Source: Hexactinellida sp. DTS-2022 (lineage: Eukaryota > Porifera > Hexactinellida). Taken from it: a DNA stretch of 64,000 nucleotides. How positions within the stretch are numbered: the first letter of the stretch is position 1; every line of letters starts with the position of its first letter. The stretch is from NCBI GenBank assembly GCA_028753945.1, contig JAPNXP010000013.1:3782001-3846000 (forward strand), read 5' to 3'. A model generated the notes under the pieces. The model was given only the letters and a program-made list of their open reading frames with translations. It made no database searches and was not told where the DNA came from. Shown one piece after another: positions 11,301 through 21,473 of this stretch. The translations under genes and the position numbers were made by a program.

Positions 11301-11823
11301 CTACCTCAACTGTTTCTTTATTTCTTAATGCTCTGGTTTCGACCCACCTCGTAAAATGGTCTACCATAGTAAAAATATATTGGTAGCTATTCGATAAGAC
11401 CAAAGGTCCTGTCAAGTCCATTCCAACTCGATACCATGGTCTTGCAATCACTGGCAGAGGCTTAAGAGGTTCAATTGGTCTGGTAAGTGAAAATGCATTA
11501 CGCTTACAACGATCACAATTGTTTACATACTCACGGATTGTATCTCGACATTTAGGCCAAAAGAAACGTTCTTTTGTAATATCGTAAGTATAGTTTGCAC
11601 ACTGATGACCTAAGTTGTCATGCATGTCCTTCATGATATCGAGTAATTCATGTTCCTGAACAACCATTGGCTTAGGACCTTTCTCCAAATACAGTTTCTC
11701 TTTTATGATAATGTATTTCTTTGAAGTTTTACGCAAGACACGCTTGGAATTTTTATCAGTTAGTCCAGAATAGGAACCGTTTAAAAGGTATTGATAAATA
11801 CGTTGATATTGCGAAGTTTCCAT
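8387..11823 (-). CDS. Ginger transposase: integrase spliced to a USP/USPL1-like cysteine protease
   Basis: Exon 1 (11823-10603) encodes a gypsy-like integrase: zinc-binding HHCC (His residues in MHDNLGHQC, cysteines in NNCDRC), then catalytic D in VGMDLTGP, D in IITDNGKEF and E in TNGLTESYHKG, with 35 residues between the last two (DD35E). A GDKVLIPNRKRK segment resembles the usual C-terminal DNA-binding fold. The donor CAG|GTATCT at 10603 and acceptor TTTTTAG at 9761 remove about 840 bp and join in phase to exon 2 (9760-8387). Exon 2 has a possible nucleophile in FTNTCSIDNLM, a CxxC pair (CWNC, CLKC) and a His in SNHFYLRF followed by WYYYDG, the layout of USP/USPL1-type (C19/C98) peptidases. 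I chose the Met at 11823 because upstream codons to 11943 are hydrophobic and atypical. No stop or frameshift is seen. The protease family is inferred from motifs. Confidence 0.75.
9761..10602 (-). other. Intron of the element A gene
   Basis: About 842 bp between GTATCT (donor) and TTTTTAG (acceptor) on the minus strand. Strongly AT-rich, no frame. Splicing joins residues FRFAQ directly to VKLSD. Confidence 0.65.
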
Positions 11824-11961
11824 AAACTTACCTTTCAAGATTGATTTTAAAGAGAAAATGGCAAAAAGTAGTATCAGAAAAATATATAATTTAGGAATAT
11901 TGTTTACAACCAAAGAGTGTTGTGATTTAGATATATACCCCAAGTAATCAACAAATTAAAC

Positions 11962-12111
11962 GAAGCCCTATCGAAATATGAAACCATACAGTAATGGAAC
12001 TGAAAACGTGGCATTATTAGAAGGGGGACCATTTGGCCCAAAAATATAGAAATTTGGGCGAAATGGTCCCCCCGGACCAAATATCCAGGGGGGACCATTT
12101 GGACCAGAACA
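11962..12111. repeat. Element A right terminal inverted repeat
   Basis: About 150 bp, inverted copy of 7405-7562, with a few substitutions and small indels. Confidence 0.85.
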
Positions 12112-12229
12112 ATATTATTTATTGAATTAATTATTCTGCATCCGAATTTGTTAAAGTCGGTTTATTATCTTCTAACGTTTAGCTAATTAGCAATATTATA
12201 TTAAACATATTATATATATATTATATTCA

Positions 12230-14540
12230 ATGTCTTTTCCTGTATTGGAAGAGTGTGATCGCTCAGAGAAATTGTCGGAAGAAGAATCAATTTCTGATGA
12301 CAACAACAATTGCTCTTTGTTGGACTTTGCTATTGATTATCTCATAAAAAAGGTATACCCCCCGAATATTGAAGTCAAACTAAAGAGATCAATAAGGCGT
12401 CGTGCTTCCAAACTGATCTTTGAGGAGGGCCAAGTATATGTGCAAAGGAAAGATAGACGTGTAAAAGTAATAACGACTCCCGAAGATCAGATGAAAATAT
12501 TAGATGCTTGTCATAATGATCCTATTTCTGGCCACTTTGGAGTGACAAAGACAAGAAAAAAAGTATCTGAACGATTCTACTGGAAAGGTATGATGCAGCA
12601 AATTAAAGAGAAGGTATGTACATACTTATGTAAGTTGTCATAATATTTAATTTATCATATGTATAATAAACTTAGGTAGACTTCTGCGATCTGTGCCAAC
12701 ATATGAACCCCAAGCTCACTCTAGATAGACCTCAGCTATATCCCATTCCTGTAAAATCGCCGATGTTTCATGTTGGCGTAGATTTTGTTGGGCCAATTTC
12801 TCCAACTACAGAAAATGGCAACCGTTTCATACTAACGATGACAGACTATTTCACAAAATATGGATGGGCCAAGGCATTACCACAAAAGAAGCAATCAATG
12901 TGGTTTCATCCTTAAGAGAAGTAATATTCATCATATTTATTCTTAATTTAGTTGTATTTTTTCACATTTCAATTTCTAGATATTCTTAATACTGGGTTTA
13001 CCTGTGGTGATAACTACAGACCAAGGAAGAGAATTCAATAACAATGTGAATAAAGAATTTGAGAAACAGATGAGGATTGAGCATAGGCTAACTACAGCTT
13101 ACCACCCACAGGCTAATGGTTTAGATGAGAGATTTAATCAAACACTAAAAAATTCTATTGCCAAATTTTCCCAAGATAATAAAGCTTCCTGGGATATTAA
13201 TATCTCAGAAATCGTATACGCTTATAATACTTCTGTCCAGGATTCCACTAAATACACACCATTTCAGGCTATGTATGGTAGAGTAGCCAGACTCCCTATT
13301 GATGCAAATACAGATAAAAGTGATCCGGTAAACAAACTAAATGACAATGTTCTTCCAGAGAGCTCAGATTTTGATATATTAGCAATTCAGCGTGAACATA
13401 TGCACACAAATATCATGAAGAATATCGCAAAAGCACAAGATAAACAATCGAAAGATTATGATTCAAAGCATGGAGCGGGATCTTCATTGAAAGTAGGATC
13501 TAATGTTCTTAAGAAAAATTTTCTTAGGAAACGAAAGCGTGGAGGAAGCCTGCTATTTGTTTGGGAAGGTCCTTTTGTAATAACCAAATCGCTTGGAAAG
13601 GGGCTATATAAATTACAAGAGCATAACGGCTCAAAGGTCAGTATTGCTTCGTAATTATTTGCTACAATGATATTGATTCTATATTATAAGACATTAATCT
13701 CTAGATTATCGAAAGAATAAATGGTGCACATCTAAAGACCTGGCATTCACAGGACAAAATAGATTTTAACTGTACCAATAAAGACAATGAAGAAGTTTCC
13801 AATGAGGTAATAATCTAGGTCTTTGCGTATTTATAATATTGTATTAACTATTCTTATTCATATATCCTGTATTATTTAGAGGGAGTTTAATGAAACTGAA
13901 CTTAAAGTGAGGATACCATTGGAATGCATTTCTTACGAAAAATATCTGCCAATAAATTTCCAAGACCAAAAGAGAATCTGTAACCAACTCAAGCTTGTAT
14001 ATGTCGGTATTAGCAGGCAACATATTGAAATGACTGATTCAATATTACGTTATTACATTCCAGCAAAAACAAAATCTATCGTTCCTGATGGAAATTGCTT
14101 ATTCAGAACCTTTTCATATTCAATAACTGGATCGCAGAAATGCCACAAACAAGTTCGAGAGTTAATCTGCAATTTTATGCTGGGGGCTGGACGTGCGAAA
14201 TGTTGGGAATATATTAGGAATAAATTTCCACAAAGGGATATTAGCTGAATCATCAACCATGGCCATCCAGAATACTTGGGGTACAGATTGTGAAATTATG
14301 GCTGCGGCATATTTGTTTGACATCAATATTCTAGTTTCCATCGACAGTAATATTAGAGAAACCTCAAGTGTAATTTGGCATAAATACACTACAAGTATTT
14401 ATCGTGACAGTTCAACCACTGACTTTGCAATTTATCTTGTCAATCAAAAGAATCACTTTGAACCAGTTACACAACTCGAGTTTACTAAAAAGCCATCATT
14501 TGACATTGGTAGCGTAGGGACATGTATTGTCGAAGAGTAG
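12230..14540 (+). pseudogene. Ginger transposase: integrase + OTU protease, five exons, two frameshifts
   Basis: Predicted exons are 12230-12613, 12676-12920, 12980-13636, 13705-13806 and 13880-14540. All have GT-AG introns of 59-73 bp joined in phase. Exons 1-2 carry the zinc-binding motif (HFG then CDLC) and the first catalytic D (VGVDFVGP). Exon 3 carries D in ITTDQGREF and E in NGLDERFNQ. Exon 5 encodes an OTU cysteine protease: Cys in VPDGNCLFRTF and His in NHFEPV. Two single-base lesions are visible. One is near 12880 in exon 2, where the frame ends early but the +1 frame continues the family pattern to the donor. The other is near 14240 in exon 5, where two overlapping frames each hold half of the OTU domain. 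The copy is recently decayed. Confidence 0.78.
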
Positions 14541-14816
14541 AATTTATTGTTAGTTAGTCTATTATCAGAACATTCTATTTTATAGTCACAAACATTAGTA
14601 CTTTTGTGTGCGACTTAATTAAATAAATATAAATGCATATACGCATGTTCGGTTAGTTGGGCCAGACCACTTCTTAGAACTTTGCAACGTCATTTGAATT
14701 AGAAGACTGAAATCATTAAAATATGTACTATTAGAACAGTGAGCAAATATCTAATTTGCAAACCAAAATTAAACCCAAAATGATCAGTCAGCCACTGTAG
14801 AATTAGCAAACGAAAA
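14541..14816. other. 3' noncoding part of element B
   Basis: AT-rich sequence between the OTU exon and the right motif array. No frame or repeat recognised. Confidence 0.4.
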
Positions 14817-15058
14817 TTAGCCCAAAAAGCTAACCCCGGACCAAATTTGTCTGATATATTTGGTCCGGCCGGACCAAAAGAAAACCCCGGACCAAAAACG
14901 ATTGAAATATTTGGTCCGGGCGGACCGAAAGATAATCCCGGACCAAAAATGGCTGAAATATTTGGTCCTCTGGAATAATCGGTCCGAGCGGACCAAATTT
15001 GTTTGATATATTTGGTCCGGCCGGACCAAAATTAGCACGGACCAAATATATCGTGACA
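14817..15058. repeat. Element B right terminal region, GGTCC motif array
   Basis: Inverted counterpart of 6949-7370, with about eight GGTCCGG/CCGGACC motif clusters in the same order as the left side minus its internal duplication. It ends with TATATCGTGACA, then the GACC duplication. Confidence 0.85.
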
Positions 15059-15587
15059 GACCCTCTAAAATGGGATTTGACGAGATTTATCTGAAAATCT
15101 TAAATTTTAGGTATATCTCGAGTAATCTCGTTTTTTTGATACATTCCAGCGTTGCTATGGAAAAAATCCTCCAAATGTTGTCATGTGATATATCAAATTG
15201 CTGGAAATTTGACGCTGGGTACAAATATGGTGATTATAAGTTGATTAGATTTGATTTGAGAAAGTTAGCTACAAAAATGTCGGCGATTTACTATGAAATG
15301 GCCGACACTGTCACCCGTGTAAAATATTTTCCCCAAAGCGGATTTTAGCGGATTTTGGATATGTTATTCTACGAAAAATTCCGCTTCTAGTGATACTAAA
15401 ATACGCTTTGTATGAATTTTTTCTAAGTTCAACCTTCCAACGACCAGACTATAATAGAATTCATTATTTGACATCATCAAAACTTGTAAAATGTTCCAAA
15501 TTCCAAGTGTTTTCATTGCACTTGTATGAAACACATATTCACTTACAAACCAATTAATAACAGTCATTATCTAGCAGATAGAACATA

Positions 15588-15752
15588 TGTTGCAGTGTGT
15601 TAGAGATTTTCGGGTGTTCGCGTACACACGGATTAATTAACGGGTGTACGCGTACACACTAAAGTTTATAGTGTGTACGCGTACACACGAGATAAATTTA
15701 GTGTATTAGAATTAACAATATCATATGGGTCACCAATAATATCACATTTGAG
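15588..15752. repeat. Element D left terminal inverted repeat
   Basis: 165 bp ending AATATCACATTTGAG. Pairs with 20232-20396 with only a few mismatches. Includes three GTGTWCGCGTACAC palindromes about 30 bp apart. Confidence 0.9.
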
Positions 15753-16170
15753 TTAGCAGCTTGTAGTAAGTTTCTAGGTCCATTTTGATATCCATTAATT
15801 TCTTTACCTATATTTGTAAACAGCAATACTCAATATTCATATTACGTATAAATTAGAACTTAGTCTCAAATATAAAATTTAAAAAAACACAAGAATTGTG
15901 TTATGGATATTAGAATCTTGGATAATGGTCGTTTGAACATAGCGGTAATCTATACATAACCGTCGTTATGATCATTTTTATCCAGTACCTTGGGTGCCCT
16001 TTATGAGCAAGTTTCACTCTAATTTGTAATTAGTAGCAACTAGTAATATACCATTGGTGCCATTACGGATGGGCAGATTGGAGCAAACAAATCTGCGACG
16101 TTTACTCAATGTAAAATCCAAAACGGCTTCAAAGATTTGGAAATGTATTCTTCAAACTCCTCAATTAGAG

Positions 16171-16342
16171 CGGTGGTTCTCAACATTTTCAATATTACGG
16201 ACCCCTGGTAGTAGTAAAATCTTCTGCGAACCAAAACATGTACTAATTATATGATACTATTATCGTGATAGGTTACGCGGCGGAACCCTTAAAATCATTC
16301 GTTGACCCCTTTGGCTTGCGGTCGCCAGGTTGAGAACCACTG
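16171..16342. mobile_element. hAT MITE, 172 bp
   Basis: Termini CGGTGGTTCTCAACA and the complement of CAGTGGTTCTCAACC, the classic hAT (Charlie/MER5-like) end. Flanked by AATTAGAG (16163-16170) and AATTATAG (16343-16350), 7 of 8 identical. Confidence 0.85.
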
Positions 16343-16467
16343 AATTATAGCATATTCAAACAAATTTAAGTGTACTGTAAATACTACCTGAATATTAATG
16401 TTGCAGGTCACTGCGTATCACCACAAAACACGTTTGACACATTGTACTAAATGCAAAATATATAGTA

Positions 16468-16583
16468 CAGTCAACTCCCGTTATAACGAATGCTCGGGAC
16501 CGTAGTTTCATTTCATTATAAGCGGAGTTTGTTATAAGCAGGTACTTCGTTATATCCGACATGATTATAAAGGGAGTATACTG
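16468..16583. mobile_element. pogo/Tc1-like MITE, 116 bp
   Basis: Starts CAGTCAACTCCCGTTATAA and ends with the complement of CAGTATACTCCCTTTATAA, flanked by TA on both sides (16466-16467 and 16584-16585). Confidence 0.75.
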
Positions 16584-16920
16584 TATGTATCACTATGTAT
16601 AATACTTATCGCACTAATTTGGCTTTGGGAGATTAGTTGCTTAGGGCCAAAACTTGTGACACCTGAACTAATATTTTGTGACAGCACCAACCATTTACTA
16701 ATTAACTGGGTTGAAGAAAATAATACAGGTTGTGGCAGAAAGATCTGGACAAGGTTTACTACTGCTAGACACATTATTCCACTAATACGAATTTCACTTT
16801 TCCAACATTTTACCTAATTTAACGACATAATACTGAAACGTTATAATAGCAACAATTATTTAATTTATCCTATCGGCCGATCTTTGACGGGAAACAGATA
16901 ACGGTGGTGTAGGTGGACTC

Positions 16921-17701
16921 ATGGCCTACTATAATACGGCTATACATGCTGCCGAATCATAGAGAAAATAAGAGTCCAGTTTTGTAATTTAATTCTAAGC
17001 TAAACTATGCTTCCTATTGGCATAATTTACATTGTGTATGGGGTAATCAACCATTGCGAGTCCAATGGAACCACTTTTGAGATTCTGAGAATTGTGGTTA
17101 AGCTGTTTAGGCGCCATTTAACGATGACGGTAACAATTTATGTTAAAATGAAAAAAAATTCAAATATCATAAATTTCATTTTCTTCTTACTTTCTAATAA
17201 TTTTATAACACGAATACTAAATGGGAATTTGTTTCATACCCAAAGGCTACTAAATCACAAAATGGCGACATTCTAAAAAATTTTAAAATTCTAGAACAAC
17301 CACATGCTAAAATACAAGTATTATCCGAATTACAACTTACTATTTTCGTCCATAAAATGTATATAATTGCTGGTTTATTTATATTCATTCTCATTATATA
17401 TTCGGAAAATGTGTACTAAGTATATTAGCAAATTATTTTCATTTTCTCACAGTTCTTTAGACTCGAATTTTATATTTTTGTATATTTGTGATGTCATCGT
17501 TAATTGGCGCCTAAACGGCTTAACCACAAATCTCAGAATCTCAAAAGTGGTTCCATTGGACTCGCAATGGTTGATTACCCCATACACAATGTAAATTATG
17601 CCAATAGGAAGCATAGTTTAGCTTAGAAATAAATTACAAAACTGGACTCTTATTTTCTACTACGATTCGGCAGCATGTATAGCCGTATTATAGTAGGTCA
17701 T
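16921..17701. mobile_element. Long-arm palindromic MITE with 9-bp target duplication (MULE-like)
   Basis: Arms of about 210 bp (16921 to about 17130 and about 17490-17701) are inverted copies beginning ATGGCCTACTATAATACGGC and ATGACCTACTATAATACGGC. Perfect 9-bp duplications GGTGGACTC lie at 16912-16920 and 17702-17710. Nine bases fits Mutator-like elements, and long TIRs without a transposase suggest a TIR-MULE derivative. A second copy of one arm flanks P copy 1 (36310-36445 and 39665-39745). Confidence 0.85.
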
Positions 17702-17867
17702 GGTGGACTCTATTAATTTAGTACATTACTTAAGTGTAAGATTTGATATTTTTTCTGTTTGTTTAATGAATACTTTCTAATTCATCTTGTTGAACTGAAT
17801 ATAAAATTGTGACATGTATTTCTCAAATTATTAGATTATAATCGATTGAATGTAATTGGCAACAATT

Positions 17868-17926
17868 CGATACTGGTTACTACACGATACTGGTTACTAC
17901 ACGATACTGGTTACTACACGATACTG
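17868..17926. repeat. 17-bp tandem repeat, about 3.4 copies
   Basis: Unit CGATACTGGTTACTACA repeated without spacers. Confidence 0.85.
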
Positions 17927-17993
17927 TCAATAGATAGTTGAAATTTCATCCTACTAAAATTAATGGCAAGTTATCCAACGACTAATCGAATAT

Positions 17994-19869
17994 TTACTTG
18001 TTGAAGCATATTATACCTTTGTGGCATTTAGTGCCACAGGTTCTGGATGACTTCTTGCATGGACATCGTGTTGTCTTACAATGCTTACATCTGCAAAAAG
18101 AATTATTCTCAATTCCTAATGAAGCCTTTCGCATTGCAGAAGTTTGAGAAATTATGGCTTCTGGGACATTCGAAGTTTGAATAAACGTATTAGAGGAGCA
18201 GACTTCGAACTGATTTCTTGTGTAATTGGTATTTAGTGTACCATATCTCGTGCCAATGGTGTAGATGTCTTCCGAAATATCTGTAACTACAGCTAGCATA
18301 TTTCGTGGGCTAAGGGAATGCATTTTATCAGGCCTTTCAATAGGGACGACTACATTATCGCCGACAGCAGCTGGTTGAAACTTTTTAGCTGCAGATGAAA
18401 CCATACGATCGTGTAGTTTCTCCTGTTTTCTCTTGATCCCAGCTCTCACATTATTTGAATGTTTGGTTGCATTTTCAAGGTCACATTTGGCACATCAAAC
18501 AGGGGATCCGAAACCTTCTTCCCCTTCGGTCCTACCACAATAGACATGGACGAATCTATTACAACCTGGACAAGAATGGACACCGCTTGTTTCGTAATTA
18601 CAAACTACGCAGTTCAATGTGCCAGGAGAGGAATTAGTTACGAAGATACGAGTTCCATCAGGAATGGGTTGTGAAATATCATGTATATATGAATCTAGCA
18701 CTGGTGACTGAATAGAATCAACCTCGACTTCGCTGTTATTTGTTGAAAACTTAGAACCTGTAATGGGTGATATATCACTATGAGTCGGGATTGCACTGGG
18801 AAGTAGGTTGTTTATAGGAGCATTAATTTCTTCAATGAGAGCTTCTAAGTCTTCTTCTGTACGAATGTGGGAAGCACATTCTTCAGGAAGTCCGATATCA
18901 GAAAGGCCAAAGGATGGTTTATGGTGATATAGAGCCTCGTATGGCGTCATTCCAATAGTGTTGCATTTTTTTCGAACTGTACACGCTTCAAGTATTTGAC
19001 CCAGCACAAATCATTAGGACTATTCCTCACTTTACCCTAGAGCATTTTTAATCTCTCTATTCGCACGCTCTACGGATCCTTGGCTTTCTGGATGGCGAGG
19101 CTTCCCGTGGATGATCTTTGTAGAAGGCCATTTTTCATCAATTAATGAAAATAAAGTATAATTACAGAATTCACCCCCATTATCTGACTGGAGAATATGA
19201 GGTGGGCCGATGTCGCAGAAGATTTCTTCAAGGATGTTTGCTACTTCTGCAGCAGACTTGTGTTTCAGAGGCCGAAGGAGAAGGTATTTGGTGAAATGGT
19301 CCTGGTAAACCAACAGCCACTTATAAGGGATACCAGAATCTGACATGTTGTGTTGCTCTGACATATCTCGAAATCAATCAAATCGACTTGGCACCTGGAG
19401 AGAAATCTTGTCGATGAAATTGGCTTGACGACTAAAGATTTTACCGATTTATTGGCTTTTCGAAGGTGACATTCTTCACTACTGGCTAAGAATAAAACAC
19501 AAGCTTTCTCTGTATGCCGTGATACTCCTGTACCAATCGTTTATGCAAACCATCTCTCCTAACGTGGTTATGTTCCAAATGTACACGTTTTATAACATCA
19601 TATAGCTCTTCAATCGAGAGTACGCGCTTATCTTGGCTATGCTCACCTTCACTCCTCCTTAGATATAGAAGCCTGGCCCCTTGACATGGCACTATCTTGA
19701 ATCGCAAATGCAGTCTCTGCATGCGAATTCTTCCCGCTCTATCTGAAGGCACGGGTCCCGAAATTAATTCAATCTTTTGAGTTATTTCTTCCTTCGTATA
19801 CAACTCGGAGCGATTTGTAGAGGGTAGATTCGATAGAGAGTTTATAAAATTATGTTTTGCCAAGTCCAT
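17994..19869 (-). pseudogene. KRBA2-like integrase transposase with zinc-finger tail, frameshifted
   Basis: Read on the minus strand in pieces. 19869-19486 holds the histidine half of an HHCC zinc-binding motif (VHLEHNH); the cysteines appear just downstream in another frame. 19364-19032 is the integrase core: D in VYQDHFTKY, D in QSDNGGEF, E in QGSVERANRE. 19007-18495 contains GMTPYEALYHHKPSFG, typical after the core, then a C4HC-type finger (CVVC, CPGC, HVYC). 18449-17994, same frame as the previous piece after one in-frame TGA at about 18495, ends in a cysteine-rich tail (CKHCKTTRCPCKK, then CGTKC). Domain order matches the KRBA2/SCAND3-like family found in many invertebrate genomes. Frameshifts near 19488, 19375 and 19010-18990 plus the stop mark it as non-functional. 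Confidence 0.75.
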
Positions 19870-19933
19870 TCTTTGAGAGTAGAATGTCGAAAATATGAAG
19901 AATGCTTTACAACTTCAACATTTAAATATTTGA

Positions 19934-20080
19934 CAGGGCCGTAGCCACTGGTCAGGTTGGTCAGGTTTCAACCTGACCACTTTTGGTTGGTTGGACAGGT
20001 TAACCTGAACCCTTGGTCCTGTTGGTACTGTATCCAGCCCGGTCTAACCTGACCACTTTTAATTGGTGGCTACGGCACTG
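19934..20080. mobile_element. Short MITE, 147 bp
   Basis: Ends CAGGGCCGTAGCCACTGGTC and the complement of CAGTGCCGTAGCCACCAATT. Internal TCAGGTT/AACCTGA words in both orientations. TTTGA occurs immediately on both sides (19929-19933 and 20081-20085). The end sequence looks hAT-like but the duplication is only 5 bp. Confidence 0.65.
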
Positions 20081-20231
20081 TTTGAGGAGGATCAGAAGAA
20101 TCTACCGTCATCCCAACAGACGTACATGGAAACGTTTCGCGAACTTTGAAAGATCAAAAACACCAACAGCTGACATGATGATGATGATTACGTATTTATC
20201 GTATTAGGAATGAATATTAATGAATTAATTA

Positions 20232-20396
20232 CTCAAATGTGATATTATTGGTGACCCATATGATATTGTTAATTCTAATACACTAAATTTATCTCGTGTG
20301 TACGCGTACACACTATAAACTTTAGTGTGTACGCGTACACCCGTTAATTAATCAGTGTGTACGCGAACACCCGAAAATATCTAACACACTGCAACA
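20232..20396. repeat. Element D right terminal inverted repeat
   Basis: 165 bp, inverted copy of 15588-15752, with the same three palindromic words. Confidence 0.9.
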
Positions 20397-20936
20397 TGTA
20401 TACTATGTTCTATAATCTATAGTATTCAGTATACTATAGAGTAATTACAATATGGAGAAGATGGCTGATTTATGTAAATAATCGTTAATAAAACCTAGAG
20501 TTGGTTAGCGACCTATTCATTTTAATTGATAAATAGAAAGAACATCCTTAGGAGAATACAACCGCTATAATTTCAATTGATAATTCGAATTATTAAAGAG
20601 TCACTGGACCAGAACACAAATTTCGATCTAACTGATGAACAAAAGCGAAATTGTGAATTCGGGCTTCGAGGTGATCAGCTTCAGGAAATTCTATATCTCC
20701 TGTCCAAATTTTAAATCTCTATCACCAATGGTTTAGTCAGGCCATCGCGTACGGCCAGCCAGCCGGAAGTCCGACTGAGGTAAATTCAATAGTGTGCACT
20801 TGTAGTATAAAACTATAGTAGGACCCTACTATGACGTTTTTTACTAGAAGAAGCACACGAAACAGTACTCAGCGCATATCCTAGCGCATAGAGTACATAG
20901 ATTATGCGCTAGCGCATAGGTACATAGAATATGCGC
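20397..20936. other. Noncoding spacer with a tenfold GCGCTAGCGC-type palindrome region
   Basis: No frame. Near the end, words of the type AGCGCATA and ATGCGC recur, including a perfect 14-bp palindrome ATGCGCTAGCGCAT at 20904-20917. The same block resumes at 21474 after the inserted MITE with the 16-bp palindrome TATGCGCTAGCGCATA (21475-21490). Confidence 0.55.
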
Positions 20937-21473
20937 AGTGCTGCCAACCTAAAATATCCCAAAAGTGGGACCTGTGGCGGGAGATTCATCTAAAATCGGG
21001 AGGTTGATACTCTAAAAGCGAGAGAAAAAGCGGAAGGTCAGTATTTTAGTTAAATTAGCAAGAATACCTGAATAAAAGGCATTATAAAACATTTCTCTAC
21101 CTATCAATTAGTTTCTACCCTCTCATATTGAAATATACGGTAGCAGTGAGCATTTTATTAAATTATTATAAAATATATAAATAAATAAAAATTTCCTAAA
21201 TGATGTGTTATAAAAATTTCCTAAATGATGTGTCAGAATGGAAAATTGGAAATACAAGATAATATACAGAATTATGGTATTTTAAAAGAGAAAAATGTTC
21301 CTGGGGCTAATTAGAGTAAATTAATTAAGAGAAGACTTCTAAAATATATTGCTTGTAATTATAAAATTCAGATTCTAATATTTACATTTACAATCATCCA
21401 AAAATCGGGAGGTTTGAGAGGGGAGGCGGGAGAGCGGGAGGAAACATCAAAAAGCGGGAGGGTTGGCAGCACT
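20937..21473. mobile_element. hAT MITE, 537 bp
   Basis: Ends AGTGCTGCCAACC and GGTTGGCAGCACT. Subterminal GGGAG/CGGGAG words near both ends. Flanks ATATGCGC (20929-20936) and GTATGCGC (21474-21481) agree at 7 of 8. Interior AT-rich, no transposase. Confidence 0.82.

Larger units (their letters stand above)
7405..12111. mobile_element. Element A: Ginger-type DNA transposon (integrase + USP-like protease)
   Basis: Ends are TGTTCTGGTCCAAATGGTCC at 7405 and its complement at 12111, with about 150-158 bp inverted repeats (7405-7562 and 11962-12111) sharing CAGTTCCATTACTGTATGG internally. Flanking tetramers are GTAT (7401-7404) and ATAT (12112-12115), 3 of 4. It lies inside element B and carries a two-exon minus-strand gene. 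The terminal repeats use a GGTCCAAATGGTCCCCCC word related to, but distinct from, the GGTCCGGCC motif of B. Confidence 0.85.
6949..15058. mobile_element. Element B: Ginger-type DNA transposon (integrase + OTU)
   Basis: Ends are TGTCACGATATATTTGGTCC at 6949 and its exact complement at 15058, with perfect 4-bp duplications GACC at 6945-6948 and 15059-15062. A TGT terminus, 4-bp duplication and stand-alone gypsy-like integrase identify the Ginger group. Net of the nested element A it is about 3.4 kb. It encodes one five-exon plus-strand gene at 12230-14540. No gag, protease/RT or LTR is present. Confidence 0.88.
6520..15451. mobile_element. Element C: palindromic (foldback) element split by Ginger B
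   Basis: The left arm (6520 to about 6860) and right arm (about 15130-15451) are inverted copies, sharing for example CATAGCAACGCTGGAAT, AAATCGCCGACATTTT and ATTCATACAAAGCGTATTTT. Outer ends are TAATCTGGTCGTTG and the complement of TAGTCTGGTCGTTG. Each is flanked by TAA (6517-6519 and 15452-15454), the TWA-type duplication typical of PIF/Harbinger-like elements. Removing B leaves about 0.82 kb, with arms separated by about 160 bp. It has no transposase. Related arms occur at 26213-26560 and 30494-31776. Confidence 0.8.
15753..17993. other. 3' noncoding part of element D, host to three MITEs and a minisatellite
   Basis: No coding frame. Contents are a hAT MITE (16171-16342), a pogo-like MITE (16468-16583), a long-arm palindromic MITE (16921-17701) and a 17-bp tandem repeat (17868-17926). 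Confidence 0.6.
15588..20396. mobile_element. Element D: integrase-type DNA transposon with 165-bp inverted repeats
   Basis: Terminal inverted repeats of about 165 bp (15588-15752 and 20232-20396) are nearly identical and begin TGTTGCAGTGTGTTAG. Each contains three copies, one of them variant, of the self-complementary word GTGTACGCGTACAC. The minus-strand gene at 17994-19869 is a KRBA2/SCAND3-like integrase. The 4-bp flanks CATA and TGTA do not match. Weak inverted similarity extends beyond 15588 and 20396 (GATAGAACAT), so the true ends may lie slightly outside. Four small elements are inserted within it. Confidence 0.82.

Noticed and set aside
11824-11943. N-terminal membrane segment on the element A transposase
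   Set aside because: Hydrophobic codons precede the Met at 11823, which fits an integrase start; the upstream part overlaps AT-rich leader.
10594-13654. Two gypsy LTR retrotransposons, from the integrase domains
   Set aside because: No gag, protease, RT/RNase H or LTRs; instead inverted terminal repeats, 4-bp duplications and spliced protease exons, which fit Ginger DNA transposons.
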